In this document: piece after piece, positions 37,398 through 47,512 of the stretch
Position numbering within the stretch: position 1 is the first letter of the stretch
Layout of the letters: every line of letters starts with the position of its first letter
Assembly: GCF_036084755.1 (NCBI RefSeq)
Contig: NZ_CP107968.1
Span: 2,734,501-2,798,500 of the forward strand
Direction of reading: 5' to 3'
From: Streptomyces sp. NBC_00370
GTDB lineage: Bacteria; Actinomycetota; Actinomycetes; Streptomycetales; Streptomycetaceae
DNA length: 64,000 nucleotides
Program-made: the position numbers and the translations under genes
The notes under the pieces: model-generated
What the model saw: only the letters and a program-made list of their open reading frames with translations
What the model was told of the DNA's origin: nothing
The model's database searches: none

Positions 37398-37766
37398 TCA
37401 GCCCGCGTCGACCGTGGAGCGCAGCGTCCCGTCCGGGGCCGCCAGCAGGACCGGGGTCGCGGGGCCGCCGAGATCGCGTACCGCCGCGCGGTCCTCGGCC
37501 GCCGCTTCCGCGGCCTCGGTGACGACGGCGGCGGCTTCGAGTGACGTCGCCCCGCTGGCGACGGCCATCGCGACGGCGGTGCGCAGCGCGCTCAGTTTGA
37601 GGGAGTCGAGATCGACCGTGCCGGCGACGTACGTACGGCCCGTCTCGTCACGTACCGCCGCGCCCTCGGCCACCCCGTTGCGGGCGCGGGTGGCGCGGGC
37701 GAGCGTGATGATCTTGCGGTCCTCCGGGTCGATGTCCGCGGGTCCTGGCCCGGCGCTCTGTGTCAT
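37398..37766 (-). CDS. Cytidine deaminase-like protein lacking the zinc site
   Basis: A 122-residue protein that follows the cytidine deaminase fold: GAAVRDETGRTYVAGTVD aligns with the usual GAAV...GRV..G.NVEN, and LSALRTAVAMAVASGA aligns with LCAERTAL.KAVSEG. The catalytic Cys-Ala-Glu is replaced by Ser-Ala-Leu. The whole protein has no Cys and no His, so it cannot bind the catalytic zinc. It is therefore best seen as a pseudoenzyme. It sits between era and corC, as in related genomes. Confidence 0.7.
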   Translation of the reverse strand: MTQSAGPGPADIDPEDRKIITLARATRARNGVAEGAAVRDETGRTYVAGTVDLDSLKLSALRTAVAMAVASGATSLEAAAVVTEAAEAAAEDRAAVRDLGGPATPVLLAAPDGTLRSTVDAG

Positions 37767-37954
37767 GTGCCGAGCATAAGTCTCAGGAGATCACCGCTGG
37801 TGGCGCCGGGTTCACCGGGCCGGGGACCTAAAGAACAAACCGTTCGAAACCAGGAAATGCGTTCGTCTTCTTGTCTTTGCCCTGCGGTATCGTCCCGTTC
37901 ATCTACGTCTTCCGGACAGTCGACCGGTCTTACGAGTAAGCGAGAAAGCAGGCC

Positions 37955-39349
37955 ATGAAGCGCATACTCATCCGCTCAGGGAAGAGCCCGTTCCGTGTCG
38001 CGTCCCAAGAGGAGTTCATCCAGCAGGACCTGATCGGCACGAACTCCGGGAATCTCCTGTTCAGCGACGCGACGTACAAGATCCTGCTCACCCAGGACAC
38101 CGAGTTGACGTCGAACGGGCTGAAGACCGTGCCGACGGCCGAGCGGGCGAAGGAGATCAACGAACAGTACGACGCGTTCGTCATCCCGCTCGCCAACGCC
38201 TTCCGGCCCAGCTTCCGCGCCTCGCTCGACCGGATGTCCACCCTGATCGAGCAGCTCACCATTCCGGTGGTGGTGCTGGGAGTCGGCGCACAGGTCAATG
38301 AGAATTACGACACCAAGCGGCTCGCCCCGATGGAGCTGTCGGTCAAACGCTTCGTCAGGGCCGTGCTGGAGAGATCACCTTCGATCGGCGTGCGCGGTGA
38401 ACTGACCGCCTCGTACCTCAAGGACCTCGGCTTCAACGACGTCGACATCATCGGCTGTCCCTCGATGTTCATGTACGGCGAGACCTTCCCCCGGCCGCGC
38501 GACCCGGGGTTCATTGACAGTTCGTCCCGAATAGGGATAAACCTCTCGCCCGGTGCCGTGAGCGTCGGTGACGTGGCCGCGCTGGCCCGCAACGCGTACG
38601 AACGCTTCCCGGACCTCACCTACTTCGCGCAGAACCTCGCCGACGCCGAGCTGCTGTTCTGGGGCGACACCTCCAGCGGCGTCACCGCCGGCCGCGACAA
38701 GGGCCTCCCCCGCCGGATGACGCACCCGCTCTTCCAGGAGAACAAGGTCAGGGTCCCGCTCGACCCGAGGACCTGGCTGGAAGAACTGGCCACCCACGAC
38801 TTCGTCTACGGCACCCGCATCCACGGCAACATCGCGCCGCTCCTCGCGGGCACGCCCAGCGTGGTGCTGGTCCACGACTCGCGGACCCTCGAACTCTGCC
38901 GGTACTACGACATCCCGCACCGGATGCTGCGCGGCCTGCCCGGCGACATCCACCCCAGGGACCTGTACGAGGAAGCCGACTACGGGCCGCTGCTGAGCAA
39001 CCACCGCGAGCGCTGGGACCGGTTCAAGGGCTTCCTCGACCGCAACGGCCTGGAGAACACCTTCAGTCACGGTGACGGCGGCGCCGCGTACGACGCCCGG
39101 GTCGCCGCCCTGAAGCTGCCGCCGCCCGTCAGCGTCTGGGACAGCTCCGACGACGGCGCGCTGCGCTACCGCTTCAGCAGGCTGCACGAGCGGCTGGCGC
39201 AGGCCGAGCGGAGCGTTCTCGCGCTGACCGCGCAGAACAAGGAACTGATGAAGCGGCTCACCACGATGGAGCGGCGGATGTCGGCCGACGGCTCGCGCAT
39301 CGGTCCCGCCATCCGCCGCCGCGTACGCAAGATGCGGCCCCACGGCTGA
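37955..39349 (+). CDS. Polysaccharide pyruvyl transferase family protein
   Basis: A 464-residue protein of the PS_pyruv_trans type (CsaB-like): VVVLGVGAQVNENYDTK, the RGELTASYLKDLG region, IIGCPSMFM, and YGTRIHGNIAPLLAGTPSVVLVHDSRT with the donor-binding basic residues. The last 60 residues form a coiled-coil-like helix (ERLAQAERSVLALTAQNKELMKRL). Such enzymes add pyruvate ketals to surface polysaccharides, or are related glycan modifiers. GCAGG precedes the ATG. It is inserted on the opposite strand into an otherwise conserved cluster; its AT-richer upstream region hints at acquisition. Confidence 0.82.
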   Translation: MKRILIRSGKSPFRVASQEEFIQQDLIGTNSGNLLFSDATYKILLTQDTELTSNGLKTVPTAERAKEINEQYDAFVIPLANAFRPSFRASLDRMSTLIEQLTIPVVVLGVGAQVNENYDTKRLAPMELSVKRFVRAVLERSPSIGVRGELTASYLKDLGFNDVDIIGCPSMFMYGETFPRPRDPGFIDSSSRIGINLSPGAVSVGDVAALARNAYERFPDLTYFAQNLADAELLFWGDTSSGVTAGRDKGLPRRMTHPLFQENKVRVPLDPRTWLEELATHDFVYGTRIHGNIAPLLAGTPSVVLVHDSRTLELCRYYDIPHRMLRGLPGDIHPRDLYEEADYGPLLSNHRERWDRFKGFLDRNGLENTFSHGDGGAAYDARVAALKLPPPVSVWDSSDDGALRYRFSRLHERLAQAERSVLALTAQNKELMKRLTTMERRMSADGSRIGPAIRRRVRKMRPHG

Positions 39350-39375
39350 ACCGCTGACGTCCACGGACGCGCGTA

Positions 39376-39396
39376 GAGTCCCCGGACCGGGGACTC
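39376..39396. terminator. Terminator between pyruvyl transferase and mmcQ genes
   Basis: GAGTCCCCGG and CCGGGGACTC form a 10-bp perfect inverted repeat around one base, midway between convergent genes. Confidence 0.75.
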
Positions 39397-39430
39397 CCCC
39401 GGGATCAGGGCCTGGAGCAGTGGCCTGAGG

Positions 39431-39790
39431 TCAGGGCCGGTCGAGGCGGAGGCGGTCGGCCCGGGGCAGCCCGGCGACCACCAGGTCGTAGGAGTCCTCG
39501 ATCAACTCCCGCACCATGCGCGGCGGGAGGTCGCCGACCGTCACGGTGTTCCAGTGCCGCTTGTTGAGATGCCAGCCAGGGACGATCGCCGGATACGCCT
39601 CCCGGAGCCTGACCGCCTCCTCCGGCGCGCACTTGAGGGCGACCCGCAGCGGCTCGTCGTCCAGCGAGCAGAACGCGAAGATCTTCGCCCCCACCTTGAA
39701 GACCGAGAGGCCGGGGCTGCGCGAGAACGGTGTCTCGCGCGAACTCCCGTTGAACCCGAGGCAGAACTCCGTCAGTTCTCCGGGGGTCAC
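39431..39790 (-). CDS. MmcQ/YjbR-family protein
   Basis: A 119-residue protein of the YjbR fold: VFKVGAKIFAFCSLDDEPLRVALKCAPEEA, then VPGWHLNKRHWNTVTVGD and a C-terminal ELIEDSYDLVVAGLP. The family has a cyclic-helical double-stranded DNA-binding-like shape but no established function. The GTG start overlaps the corC stop by four bases (GTGA). Confidence 0.85.
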   Translation of the reverse strand: MTPGELTEFCLGFNGSSRETPFSRSPGLSVFKVGAKIFAFCSLDDEPLRVALKCAPEEAVRLREAYPAIVPGWHLNKRHWNTVTVGDLPPRMVRELIEDSYDLVVAGLPRADRLRLDRP

Positions 39791-41088
39791 GACGAAGCCG
39801 CCCCTTGCTTCTCCTCGGCCACCACCGGCTGCGCGAGTACCGTGACGATCTTGTTGCGGCGGCCCGCCGGAGACTCGGCCGTCAGTCGCAGGACCCGGCC
39901 GTCCGGCAGCTCGACCTTGGCGCTCGCGCCGGCGATCGGGACGCGCCCGAGGGCCTTCGCCAGCAGTCCGCCGACCGTCTCCACGTCCTCGTCGTCGTAC
40001 TCGTCGAGACCGAACAGCTCCCCGAGGTCGCCGATGTCGAGCCGGGCCGTGACCCGGTACGAGCCGTCGCCGATCTCCTCGACCGGCGGCAGCTCCCTGT
40101 CGTACTCGTCGGTGATCTCGCCGACGATCTCCTCCAGGATGTCCTCGATCGTGACGATGCCCGCCGTGCCGCCGTACTCGTCGATGACGACGGCGACATG
40201 GCTGCGCTCCTGCTGCATCTCACGCAGCAGGTCCCCGGCGTTCTTCGTGTCGGGCACGAAGGCGGCCGGGCGCATCGCCGTGGAGACCAGATCGGCCTCC
40301 GACTCGCGGTTGATGTGGGTCTTCCTGACCAGGTCCTTGAGATAGACGACCCCGACGATGTCGTCCTCGTTCTCCCCCGTCACCGGGATCCTGGAGAAGC
40401 CCGACCGCAGCGCCAGCGTCAGGGCCTGACGGATCGTCTTGTACCGCTCGATGGAGACCAGGTCCGTGCGCGGCACCATGACCTCCCGTACGAGCGTGTC
40501 GCCCAGCTCGAAGACGGAGTGCACCATGCGGCGCTCGTCGTCCTCGATCAGGGACTCCTGCTCGGCGAGGTCGACCATCGCGCGCAGCTCGGCCTCGCTC
40601 GCGAACGGCCCCTTGCGGAAGCCCTTGCCGGGCGTGAGGGCGTTGCCGAGGAGGATCAGCAGCTGCGGGACCGGGCCCATCACCCTGGCCAGCGGCAGCA
40701 GGACGTACGCGGCCGCCGTCGCCGTGTTCAGCGGGTGCTGCCTGCCGATGGTGCGCGGTGAGACGCCGACGGCCACGTACGAGACGAGGACCATCACCCC
40801 GATCGCGACGAGCAGCGCCTCCCAGGTCGCGTCGAACTCCTTGAGGCACACGTACGTGACGAGCACGCCCGCCGCCATCTCGCAGGCCACCCGCACCAGC
40901 AGGGCGACGTTGAGGTAGCGGGTGGGGTCGGCGGCGATCTGGGCCAGCTTGGCCGCGCCCTTGCGCCCCGACCTGACGGCCTCGGCCGCGCGGAAGCTGG
41001 AGACGCGGGCGAGGCCCGCCTCGGCCGAGGCCGCCAGCCAGGCGACGACGACCAGGGCGACGGCCCCGACGATCAGCTGTGCGGTCAT
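39787..41088 (-). CDS. Hemolysin/CorC-type CNNM-like transporter or regulator
   Basis: The protein has 433 residues: an N-terminal DUF21 domain with three or four helices (to about 180), a pair of CBS domains ([10 protein letters not shown] through [23 protein letters not shown]) and a C-terminal CorC_HlyC domain that ends near the tail. The family contributes to magnesium and cobalt efflux or homeostasis; the hemolysin name is historical. Its start overlaps ybeY by ATGA and its stop overlaps mmcQ. Confidence 0.9.
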   Translation of the reverse strand: MTAQLIVGAVALVVVAWLAASAEAGLARVSSFRAAEAVRSGRKGAAKLAQIAADPTRYLNVALLVRVACEMAAGVLVTYVCLKEFDATWEALLVAIGVMVLVSYVAVGVSPRTIGRQHPLNTATAAAYVLLPLARVMGPVPQLLILLGNALTPGKGFRKGPFASEAELRAMVDLAEQESLIEDDERRMVHSVFELGDTLVREVMVPRTDLVSIERYKTIRQALTLALRSGFSRIPVTGENEDDIVGVVYLKDLVRKTHINRESEADLVSTAMRPAAFVPDTKNAGDLLREMQQERSHVAVVIDEYGGTAGIVTIEDILEEIVGEITDEYDRELPPVEEIGDGSYRVTARLDIGDLGELFGLDEYDDEDVETVGGLLAKALGRVPIAGASAKVELPDGRVLRLTAESPAGRRNKIVTVLAQPVVAEEKQGAASS

Positions 41089-41582
41089 GACACGGTCGGC
41101 GCGGGCGACGGACCCGTAAGACCGCGCTCACCCCGCCAGCCGTCGACGATGGCGGCCTGGAGGCCGAACATCTCGGCCTTCTCGTCCGGCACGTCATGGT
41201 CGTACCCGAGCAGATGCAGCACACCGTGGACGGTGAGGAGCTGCAGCTCCTCGTCCATGGTGTGCTGCGTCGGCGCTTCCTCGCCCTGCTTCTTCGCGAC
41301 CTCGGGGCAGAGCACGATGTCACCGAGGAGCCCCTGCGGGGGCTCCTCCTCGTCCTTGACCGGCGGACGCAGCTCGTCCATCGGGAAGGACATGACATCG
41401 GTCGGACCCGGCAGGTCCATCCACTGCATGTGCAGCTGCTCCATGGCGGCCTCGTCCACGACGATCACCGACAGTTCGGAGAGCGGGTGGATACGCATCC
41501 GCGTGAGCGCGTAGCGGGCGACGTCGAGGACCGCCTGCTCGTCGACCTCGATACCTGACTCGTTGTTGACGTCGATCGACAT
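41085..41582 (-). CDS. ybeY: Endoribonuclease YbeY
   Basis: A 165-residue metal-dependent RNase that matures the 3' end of 16S rRNA and performs ribosome quality control. The zinc site is H119-x3-H123-x5-H129 in [12 protein letters not shown]. It overlaps corC by four bases and follows phoH after 47 bp, an arrangement conserved in many bacteria. Confidence 0.95.
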   Translation of the reverse strand: MSIDVNNESGIEVDEQAVLDVARYALTRMRIHPLSELSVIVVDEAAMEQLHMQWMDLPGPTDVMSFPMDELRPPVKDEEEPPQGLLGDIVLCPEVAKKQGEEAPTQHTMDEELQLLTVHGVLHLLGYDHDVPDEKAEMFGLQAAIVDGWRGERGLTGPSPAPTVS

Positions 41583-41629
41583 GGTGTTGCTGTGACTCTT
41601 TCGGTCGATGCCTCAGCCGGGCGGGCCCG

Positions 41630-42670
41630 TCAGCGGTGCTGCTCGTTGCCGTTGCGGCTGTCGTACTTCTCGTAGGCGTCGACGATACGGCCGACGAGCT
41701 TGTGCCGTACGACGTCCTCCGACGTGAGCCGGGAGAAGTGCACGTCGTCGACGCCCTCCAGGATGTCCTGGACCTGGCGCAGACCGCTCTTCGTGCCGCC
41801 CGGGAGGTCGACCTGGGTGACGTCGCCCGTGATGACGATCTTCGATTCGAAGCCGAGCCTCGTCAGGAACATCTTCATCTGCTCGGGGCTGGTGTTCTGC
41901 GCCTCGTCCAGGATGATGAACGCGTCGTTGAGGGTGCGGCCTCGCATGTACGCCAGCGGGGCGACCTCGATCGTGCCCGCCGCCATCAGCCGCGGGATCG
42001 AGTCCGGCTCCAGCATGTCGTGCAGCGCGTCGTAGAGCGGGCGCAGATACGGGTCGATCTTCTCGTAGAGCGTGCCGGGCAGGAAGCCCAGCCGCTCCCC
42101 CGCCTCGACGGCGGGCCTGGTCAGGATGATCCGGGTGACCTGCTTGGCCAGCAGGGCCTGGACCGCCTTGGCCATGGCGAGATACGTCTTGCCCGTACCG
42201 GCGGGGCCGATGCCGAACACGATCGTGTTCTTGTCGATGGCGTCGACATAGCGCTTCTGGTTGAGGGTCTTCGGCCGGATCGTGCGCCCCCGGCTGGAGA
42301 GGATGTTCTGGGTGAGCACCTCGGCGGGCGTCTCGGGTCCGTCCGCGCCGCCGTCCTCGCTCGCCCTGAGCATGGCGATCGAACGTTCCACTGCGTCCTC
42401 CGTCATCGGCTGACCGGTGCGGAGCACCAGCATCATTTCGTCGAACAGGCGCTGGATCATCGCGACGTCAGCCGCGCTGCCACTGGCGCTGATCTCATTG
42501 CCCCGTACATGGATGTCGGCGTCGGGGAAAGCCGACTCGATCACACGCAGCAGGGAATCCCTCGAACCCAGAACCGTCACCATCGGATGTTTGTCAGGGA
42601 CGGTGAAGTGGGCACGCGCCTGTCCCGTCTCGGGGGACCTGCCATTCTGGGCTGTAGGTGTCTGAGTCAT
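41630..42670 (-). CDS. PhoH-like ATPase
   Basis: A 346-residue protein. An N-terminal KH-like part ([31 protein letters not shown]) precedes a P-loop ATPase: [19 protein letters not shown], and [19 protein letters not shown] with Walker B and helicase-like features. Proposed roles are RNA handling near YbeY. The ATG at 42670 (MTQTP) is used. GGGAGG lies about 24-30 bp upstream and directly before another in-frame ATG at 42694, so the true start may be earlier. Confidence 0.9.
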   Translation of the reverse strand: MTQTPTAQNGRSPETGQARAHFTVPDKHPMVTVLGSRDSLLRVIESAFPDADIHVRGNEISASGSAADVAMIQRLFDEMMLVLRTGQPMTEDAVERSIAMLRASEDGGADGPETPAEVLTQNILSSRGRTIRPKTLNQKRYVDAIDKNTIVFGIGPAGTGKTYLAMAKAVQALLAKQVTRIILTRPAVEAGERLGFLPGTLYEKIDPYLRPLYDALHDMLEPDSIPRLMAAGTIEVAPLAYMRGRTLNDAFIILDEAQNTSPEQMKMFLTRLGFESKIVITGDVTQVDLPGGTKSGLRQVQDILEGVDDVHFSRLTSEDVVRHKLVGRIVDAYEKYDSRNGNEQHR

Positions 42671-42824
42671 GGGCCGGCACTGTGGCCTGCACATACCTCC
42701 CGTTGCAGGGTTCTCGCTGCTCGACAACCTCTGGGGTAACAGCCTACGACTCCGCACTGACAAGCCCGTAGGACTTTTACACGCGCCCTTGCCCGATCCG
42801 CCTTTCCCGCGCCCGCCCGGGTGG

Positions 42825-43940
42825 TCAGGACGAGCGGCCGAAGCCGATCGTCGGGACCGCCCTGCGCAGCGGCCAGGGCCGGTCGGGGGCCGGGAGCAGC
42901 GGCTTGAGGAAGGCGTACCTGCGCAGCCCTTCGGGGTCCTGCTCGGTCGACGCCTGCACGTAGCTCCACCACGCGGCCACCTCCGACCAGCCGGGGGCGG
43001 CGAGCGCGCCGCCGAACTCCTGGACGGAGAGCGCGGCCGTCAGGCCCGCGAAGGCAAGCCGGTCGGCCAGCGGCCAGCCGGCGAGCGTGCCGGTGACGAA
43101 TCCGGCCACGAACACATCGCCCGCGCCCGTCGGGTCCAGTGCTTCCACCGCGATGGCCGGCACCTCGGCCGTCTCCCCCGTCCTGCCGTCCACCGCGTAC
43201 GCCCCTTCGGCGCCCAGCGTGACGACGGCGAGCGGCACCCGCTCGGCCAGCAGCCTGGCGGCGGCCCTGGGGCTGTCGGCGCGGGTGTAGCGCATCGCCT
43301 CCTCGGCGTTGGGCAGGAACGCCTCGCAGTGCTCCAGGTCGGGCAGCTCGGCCAGGTCCCAGCGCCCCGAGTCGTCCCAGCCGACGTCGGCGAAGATCCG
43401 CGCGCCGTGCCCGGCGGCGCGGGCGACCCAGCCCTCGTCGCGCCCCGGGTTGAGAGCGGCGACCGCGGCCCGCGCGCGCGGCGGGCATTCGGGCAGCGCG
43501 CCCTCGGGCGGCGGGGCCTCGTGGCCGTGCGAGACCATCGTCCGCTCGCCCTCGTACGCCATGGAGACGGTGACGGGTGAGTGCCAGCCGGGGACGGTGC
43601 GCGAGCGGGACAGGTCGATGCCCTCGCCCTGTTCCAGCGCGTCCCAGCAGTACTCGCCGTAATGGTCGTCGCCGAAGGCGGCGGCCAGCGACGTGCGCAG
43701 CCCCAGCCGGGCCAGCGCGCTCGCCATGTTGGCGATACCGCCGGGGCTCGATCCCATCCCCCTGGCCCAGGACTCGGTGCCGCGCACGGGTGCGCTGTCG
43801 AGGCCGGTGAAGATGATGTCGAGGAAGACGGTGCCGGTCAGATAGACGTCGCACTCCGGGTCGTCCGGGGCGCGCAGCCCGCCGAGCGGGTCGATGTCGG
43901 CGGTGTGGTCCTGTGGGTTTCCGTCGGATGCGGTCGTCAC
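42825..43940 (-). CDS. PfkB-family carbohydrate kinase
   Basis: A ribokinase-like enzyme of 371 residues. It starts the fold at CDVYLTGTVFLDIIFTGL, has SPGGIANMASALARLG for the sugar site, and DPTGAGDVFVAGFVTG with the catalytic Asp and the anion hole. It phosphorylates a sugar or nucleoside using ATP; the substrate cannot be told. GGGGAG lies 6 bp before the GTG. It is separated by 76 bp from RNase Z and followed by phoH in the same direction. Confidence 0.88.
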   Translation of the reverse strand: MTTASDGNPQDHTADIDPLGGLRAPDDPECDVYLTGTVFLDIIFTGLDSAPVRGTESWARGMGSSPGGIANMASALARLGLRTSLAAAFGDDHYGEYCWDALEQGEGIDLSRSRTVPGWHSPVTVSMAYEGERTMVSHGHEAPPPEGALPECPPRARAAVAALNPGRDEGWVARAAGHGARIFADVGWDDSGRWDLAELPDLEHCEAFLPNAEEAMRYTRADSPRAAARLLAERVPLAVVTLGAEGAYAVDGRTGETAEVPAIAVEALDPTGAGDVFVAGFVTGTLAGWPLADRLAFAGLTAALSVQEFGGALAAPGWSEVAAWWSYVQASTEQDPEGLRRYAFLKPLLPAPDRPWPLRRAVPTIGFGRSS

Positions 43941-44016
43941 TGCCGTCTCCCCGGTCGCGTGCAGATCCGGCCAGTGTGCCCGATGTGCGCCGCCGTACGG
44001 AGGGGAAGCCGCACGC

Positions 44017-44943
44017 TCAGTGGGCGTGTCCCGCCGACCGCTTGGGCAGCGGCACCCGCGTCAGGTCGGCGGCCACGGTCAGTTCGCCGTCGAACCCGGC
44101 GGCGCGCGCCTGCCGTTCGAACGCGGCGGGGTCGCCGTAGCGCTGCGAGAAGTGGGTCAGCACCAGATGCCGTACGCCCGCGTCCCGCGCCACCCGGGCC
44201 GCCTGGCCGGCGGTGAGATGGCCGTGGTCCGTGGCCAGCCGCTCGTCCTCGTCGAGGAAGGTCGACTCGATGACCAGCATGTCGCACCCTTCGGCCAGCG
44301 TGTACACGCCCTCGCAGAGCCGGGTGTCCATCACGAAGGCGAACCGCTGGCCGCGCCGCACCTCGCTGACCTCGGCCAGCGTGACACCGTCCAGCACGCC
44401 GTCGCGGTGGATCCGGCCGACGTCCGGGCCCCGGACGCCGCGCTCGGCGAGCAGGGCGGGCACCATCCGGTGGCCGTCCGGTTCGGTGAGCCGGTAGCCG
44501 TACGACTCGACGGGGTGCGAGAGCCGGTGCGCGTCCAGCGTGTAGGCGGGTGTCTCGGCGAGGACGACCACGCCGTCCCCGTCGACGGGGACCTGCGCCA
44601 GTGCGACAGACTCCCGGTAGGCGGTGGCGTACCGCAGCCGCTCGAAGAAGTGCTGCCCGCTCAGCGGGTAGTGGGCGGTGATCTCGTGCGGCACCCGGTC
44701 GAGGTTGATGCGCTGAATGACACCGGCGAGACCGAGCGAGTGGTCGCCGTGGAAGTGCGTGACACATATCCGGTTGATGTCGTGCGCGGCGACCCCGGCG
44801 CGCAGCATCTGCCGCTGGGTGCCCTCACCGGGGTCGAGGAGCAGACCCTCGCCGTCCCAGCGCAGCAGATACCCGTTGTGGTTGCGGTGGCGGGTCGGCA
44901 CCTGGCTCGCGGTGCCCAGGACCACCAGTTCGCGGACGGACAA
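44017..44943 (-). CDS. rnz: Ribonuclease Z
   Basis: A metallo-beta-lactamase-fold endonuclease of 308 residues that removes the 3' trailer of pre-tRNAs. [10 protein letters not shown] at 63-72 gives the zinc ligands and general base; later ligands lie in FVMDTRL and LTHFSQRY. The start is a TTG at 44943, 15 bp after the stop of the HIT gene. The exosite arm (RGPDVG...) is present as in long-arm tRNase Z. Confidence 0.93.
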   Translation of the reverse strand: MSVRELVVLGTASQVPTRHRNHNGYLLRWDGEGLLLDPGEGTQRQMLRAGVAAHDINRICVTHFHGDHSLGLAGVIQRINLDRVPHEITAHYPLSGQHFFERLRYATAYRESVALAQVPVDGDGVVVLAETPAYTLDAHRLSHPVESYGYRLTEPDGHRMVPALLAERGVRGPDVGRIHRDGVLDGVTLAEVSEVRRGQRFAFVMDTRLCEGVYTLAEGCDMLVIESTFLDEDERLATDHGHLTAGQAARVARDAGVRHLVLTHFSQRYGDPAAFERQARAAGFDGELTVAADLTRVPLPKRSAGHAH

Positions 44944-44958
44944 CGCCGTTGCCCGCCG

Positions 44959-45318
44959 TTATCCGGGGGGCCAGTTGAGACCCCGGCCGCCCAGCACGTG
45001 GGCATGCGCGTGGAAGACGGTCTGGCCCGCCCCGCTGCCGGTGTTGAACACGATCCGGTACCCGCCGGCGTCCACCTTGTCCTGCGCGGCGACCTCGGCC
45101 GCCTCCCGCAGGACGTCGGCGGCGATCTGCGGCTCGGCGACGGCGAGCGAAGCGGCGTCGGGGTAGTGCACCCGGGGGATGACCAGGACATGGGTCGGGG
45201 CCTGCGGGTTGATGTCCCGGAAGGCGACCGTGGTCTCCGTCTCCTTGACGACGGTGGCCGGTACGTCACCGGAGACGATCTTGCAGAACAGGCAGTCGGC
45301 CTGTGGTTCTCCCGCCAT
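44959..45318 (-). CDS. HIT-family nucleotide hydrolase
   Basis: A 119-residue histidine-triad protein: CLFCKIVSGDVPA near the start (zinc Cys pair) and the catalytic triad HAHAHVLGG near the end. Members hydrolyse nucleoside phosphoramidates or adenylylated intermediates. The ATG at 45318 (MAGEP) is chosen; a longer frame lacks support. It lies between rsmE and rnz in one direction. Confidence 0.9.
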   Translation of the reverse strand: MAGEPQADCLFCKIVSGDVPATVVKETETTVAFRDINPQAPTHVLVIPRVHYPDAASLAVAEPQIAADVLREAAEVAAQDKVDAGGYRIVFNTGSGAGQTVFHAHAHVLGGRGLNWPPG

Positions 45319-45409
45319 GGTGCCGGGCCTCCCTGGGGTGTCCGATCGGTTGGCACGCATCGTATCCGGCCGACGGCGCTCCGCCGCGCCGGGCGGCCGT
45401 GGCGGCCCG

Positions 45410-46147
45410 TCAGGACCAGCGGCCGGTGCGGCCCAGCAGCAGAGCGGTGGCCGCCGTGCCCGCCGTGGAGGTGCGCAGCACGCTCGGGCCGAGCCGGTAC
45501 GGCTTGGCCCCGGCCTCGGCGAAGGCCGCCAGCTCCTCCGGGGAGACGCCCCCTTCGGGACCGACGACGAGCACGATGCTGCCCTCGGCCGGCAGCGCGG
45601 CCGTGGCCAGCGGTTCGCTGCCCTCCTCGTGCAGGACGGCGGCGAAGTCGGCGCCGGCCAGCAGGGCTGCGACCTGTTTGGTGCCGGCCAACTCGGCGAC
45701 GTCGGGGAAGCGCAGCCGCCGCGACTGCTTGCCCGCCTCCCTGGCCGTCGCCCGCCACTTGGCGAGCGCCTTGGCGCCGCGCTCGCCCCGCCACTGCGTG
45801 ACGCAGCGCGCGGCGGACCACGGCACGACGGCGTCCATGCCTGTCTCGGTCATCGTCTCGACGGCCAGCTCGCCCCTGTCCCCCTTGGGCAGCGCCTGGA
45901 CGACGGTGATCAGCGGCGCGGGCACGCCCTCGGTGCGTACGTCGGTGACGGCGACGTCGAGCCGGTCCTTGCCCTCGACGGCCGCGACCGTCCCGAACCC
46001 GCCGTTGCCGACGCCGTCCGTGAGGACGATCTGCTCGCCGACGCGGAGCCTGCGTACGGAGACGGCGTGCCGCCCCTCCGGCCCGTCGAGGGTGACGGTC
46101 CCGGTGTGCAGCGCACCGGCGGGGACGAGGAAGACGGGCGCGGTCAT
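45410..46147 (-). CDS. rsmE: 16S rRNA (uracil1498-N3)-methyltransferase
   Basis: A SPOUT-family methyltransferase of 245 residues that modifies U1498 of 16S rRNA. The N-terminal PUA-like domain has GRHAVSVRRLRVGEQIVLTDG; the trefoil-knot domain has LVVGPEGGVSPEELAAF and YRLGPSVLRTSTAGTAA, which bind S-adenosylmethionine. The ATG overlaps the stop of the nitronate monooxygenase gene (ATGA). Confidence 0.93.
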   Translation of the reverse strand: MTAPVFLVPAGALHTGTVTLDGPEGRHAVSVRRLRVGEQIVLTDGVGNGGFGTVAAVEGKDRLDVAVTDVRTEGVPAPLITVVQALPKGDRGELAVETMTETGMDAVVPWSAARCVTQWRGERGAKALAKWRATAREAGKQSRRLRFPDVAELAGTKQVAALLAGADFAAVLHEEGSEPLATAALPAEGSIVLVVGPEGGVSPEELAAFAEAGAKPYRLGPSVLRTSTAGTAATALLLGRTGRWS

Positions 46148-47217
46148 GACGCACTCCCCAGGGACAACGCGGCGCGGGTCGCGTCGAGTTCGGCGGCCAG
46201 TACCTCGACGAGCTGCCCGGCGGGCAGCTCGCGGGCCATCCGGTGGCCCTGTCCGGCGAAGAGCGCCATGCCCTGCGCGTCACCCGCCTTGGCCGCGGCC
46301 TTGCGCAGCCCTGCGGTCAGATGGTGGACGGCGGGATACGCGGGTGGCGCGTACGGGCCGTGTTCCCGCATGAAGCGGTTGACCAGGCCGCGCGCCGGCC
46401 GCCCGGAGAAGGCACGGGTCAGCTCGGTCCTGGCGAAGACGGGGTTGGTCATGGCCTGTTTGTGCAGCAGGTTCGCACCGGATTCCGGGCAGACCAGGAA
46501 CGCGGTGCCGAGCTGTCCCGCGTCGGCGCCCGCGGCGAGCACGGCGGCGATCTGGCCGCCGCGCATCAGGCCGCCGGTCGCGATGATCGGCAGCTGTACG
46601 GTCTCCCTGACCTGGGCGACCAGCGAGAGCAGCCCGATGCCGGCGCCGTCGGTCGCGGGGTCGTCGCGATGCGTGCCCTGGTGTCCGCCGGCCTCGATGC
46701 CCTGCACACAGACGGCGTCGGCACCCGCCCACTGCGCGGCCCGCGCCTCGTCGGGGGTGGTGACGGTGACGACGGTGAACACCCCGGCGCGGCCGAGCGC
46801 GGCGAGCGCGGCGCGGGTGGGGCAGCCGAAGGTGAACGAGACGGCCGGCACCGGGTCGTCGAGCAGTATCGCCAGTTTGGCCTCGTAGCCGTCGTCCCTG
46901 CCGGACTCGGGGTCGCCCAGCGGGGTCTCGTACCAGGCGGCCTCACCGGCGAGCTGGTTGCGGTAGACCTCCACGGCGGCGCCGTCCTCGTGGTGCGGCT
47001 GCGGCATGAACAGATTGACGCCGAAGGGCCGGCCGGTCAGCCCGCGCAGCTGCTTGATCTCTTCGTACATGCCGTCCGCGGTCTTGTACCCGGCGGCGAG
47101 GAATCCGAGGCCCCCGGCGTCGGAAACGGCCGCAGCCAACTGCGGGCACGACGCACCGCCCGCCATGGGGGCCTGCACGATCGGATACCGGCAGAGATCG
47201 GTCAGCGCGGAGGACAT
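46144..47217 (-). CDS. Nitronate monooxygenase family protein
   Basis: An FMN-dependent enzyme of 357 residues of the 2-nitropropane dioxygenase group. FMN contacts are YPIVQAPMAGGASCPQLAAAV at the start, EAGGHQGTH with the catalytic His, IIATGGLM and GADAGQLGTAFLVCPES. Nitronate oxidation protects against the toxin propionate-3-nitronate; some relatives are enoyl reductases. The ATG at 47217 is chosen because it begins the conserved domain. Confidence 0.88.
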   Translation of the reverse strand: MSSALTDLCRYPIVQAPMAGGASCPQLAAAVSDAGGLGFLAAGYKTADGMYEEIKQLRGLTGRPFGVNLFMPQPHHEDGAAVEVYRNQLAGEAAWYETPLGDPESGRDDGYEAKLAILLDDPVPAVSFTFGCPTRAALAALGRAGVFTVVTVTTPDEARAAQWAGADAVCVQGIEAGGHQGTHRDDPATDGAGIGLLSLVAQVRETVQLPIIATGGLMRGGQIAAVLAAGADAGQLGTAFLVCPESGANLLHKQAMTNPVFARTELTRAFSGRPARGLVNRFMREHGPYAPPAYPAVHHLTAGLRKAAAKAGDAQGMALFAGQGHRMARELPAGQLVEVLAAELDATRAALSLGSAS

Positions 47218-47512
47218 GGAGGCATGGTGCCATGCCGCCCTTTGGGCGGCGTTGCGGGTCGGTTGGTTGCGGGTTCGCCGTCCGGCGCGGTTCGGTTGGC
47301 GGTCTTGGTTTCGGTCGCCGCCGGGGGCCGTTCCGGGGTCGTGTCCTGCGCTGCATGATTTACGGCGCGTACTCGCCTGACGCGGAGCCACCGCCGAGAT
47401 GCGCCACAAATCACGCTCTACGCTCCGGACACCACCCCTGCACGACCCCCTTCACCCCAGCCGCCGGCACACGGGCGTGCCCGACCACCGGCGGGAGGGG
47501 GCCGGGGCCGGA

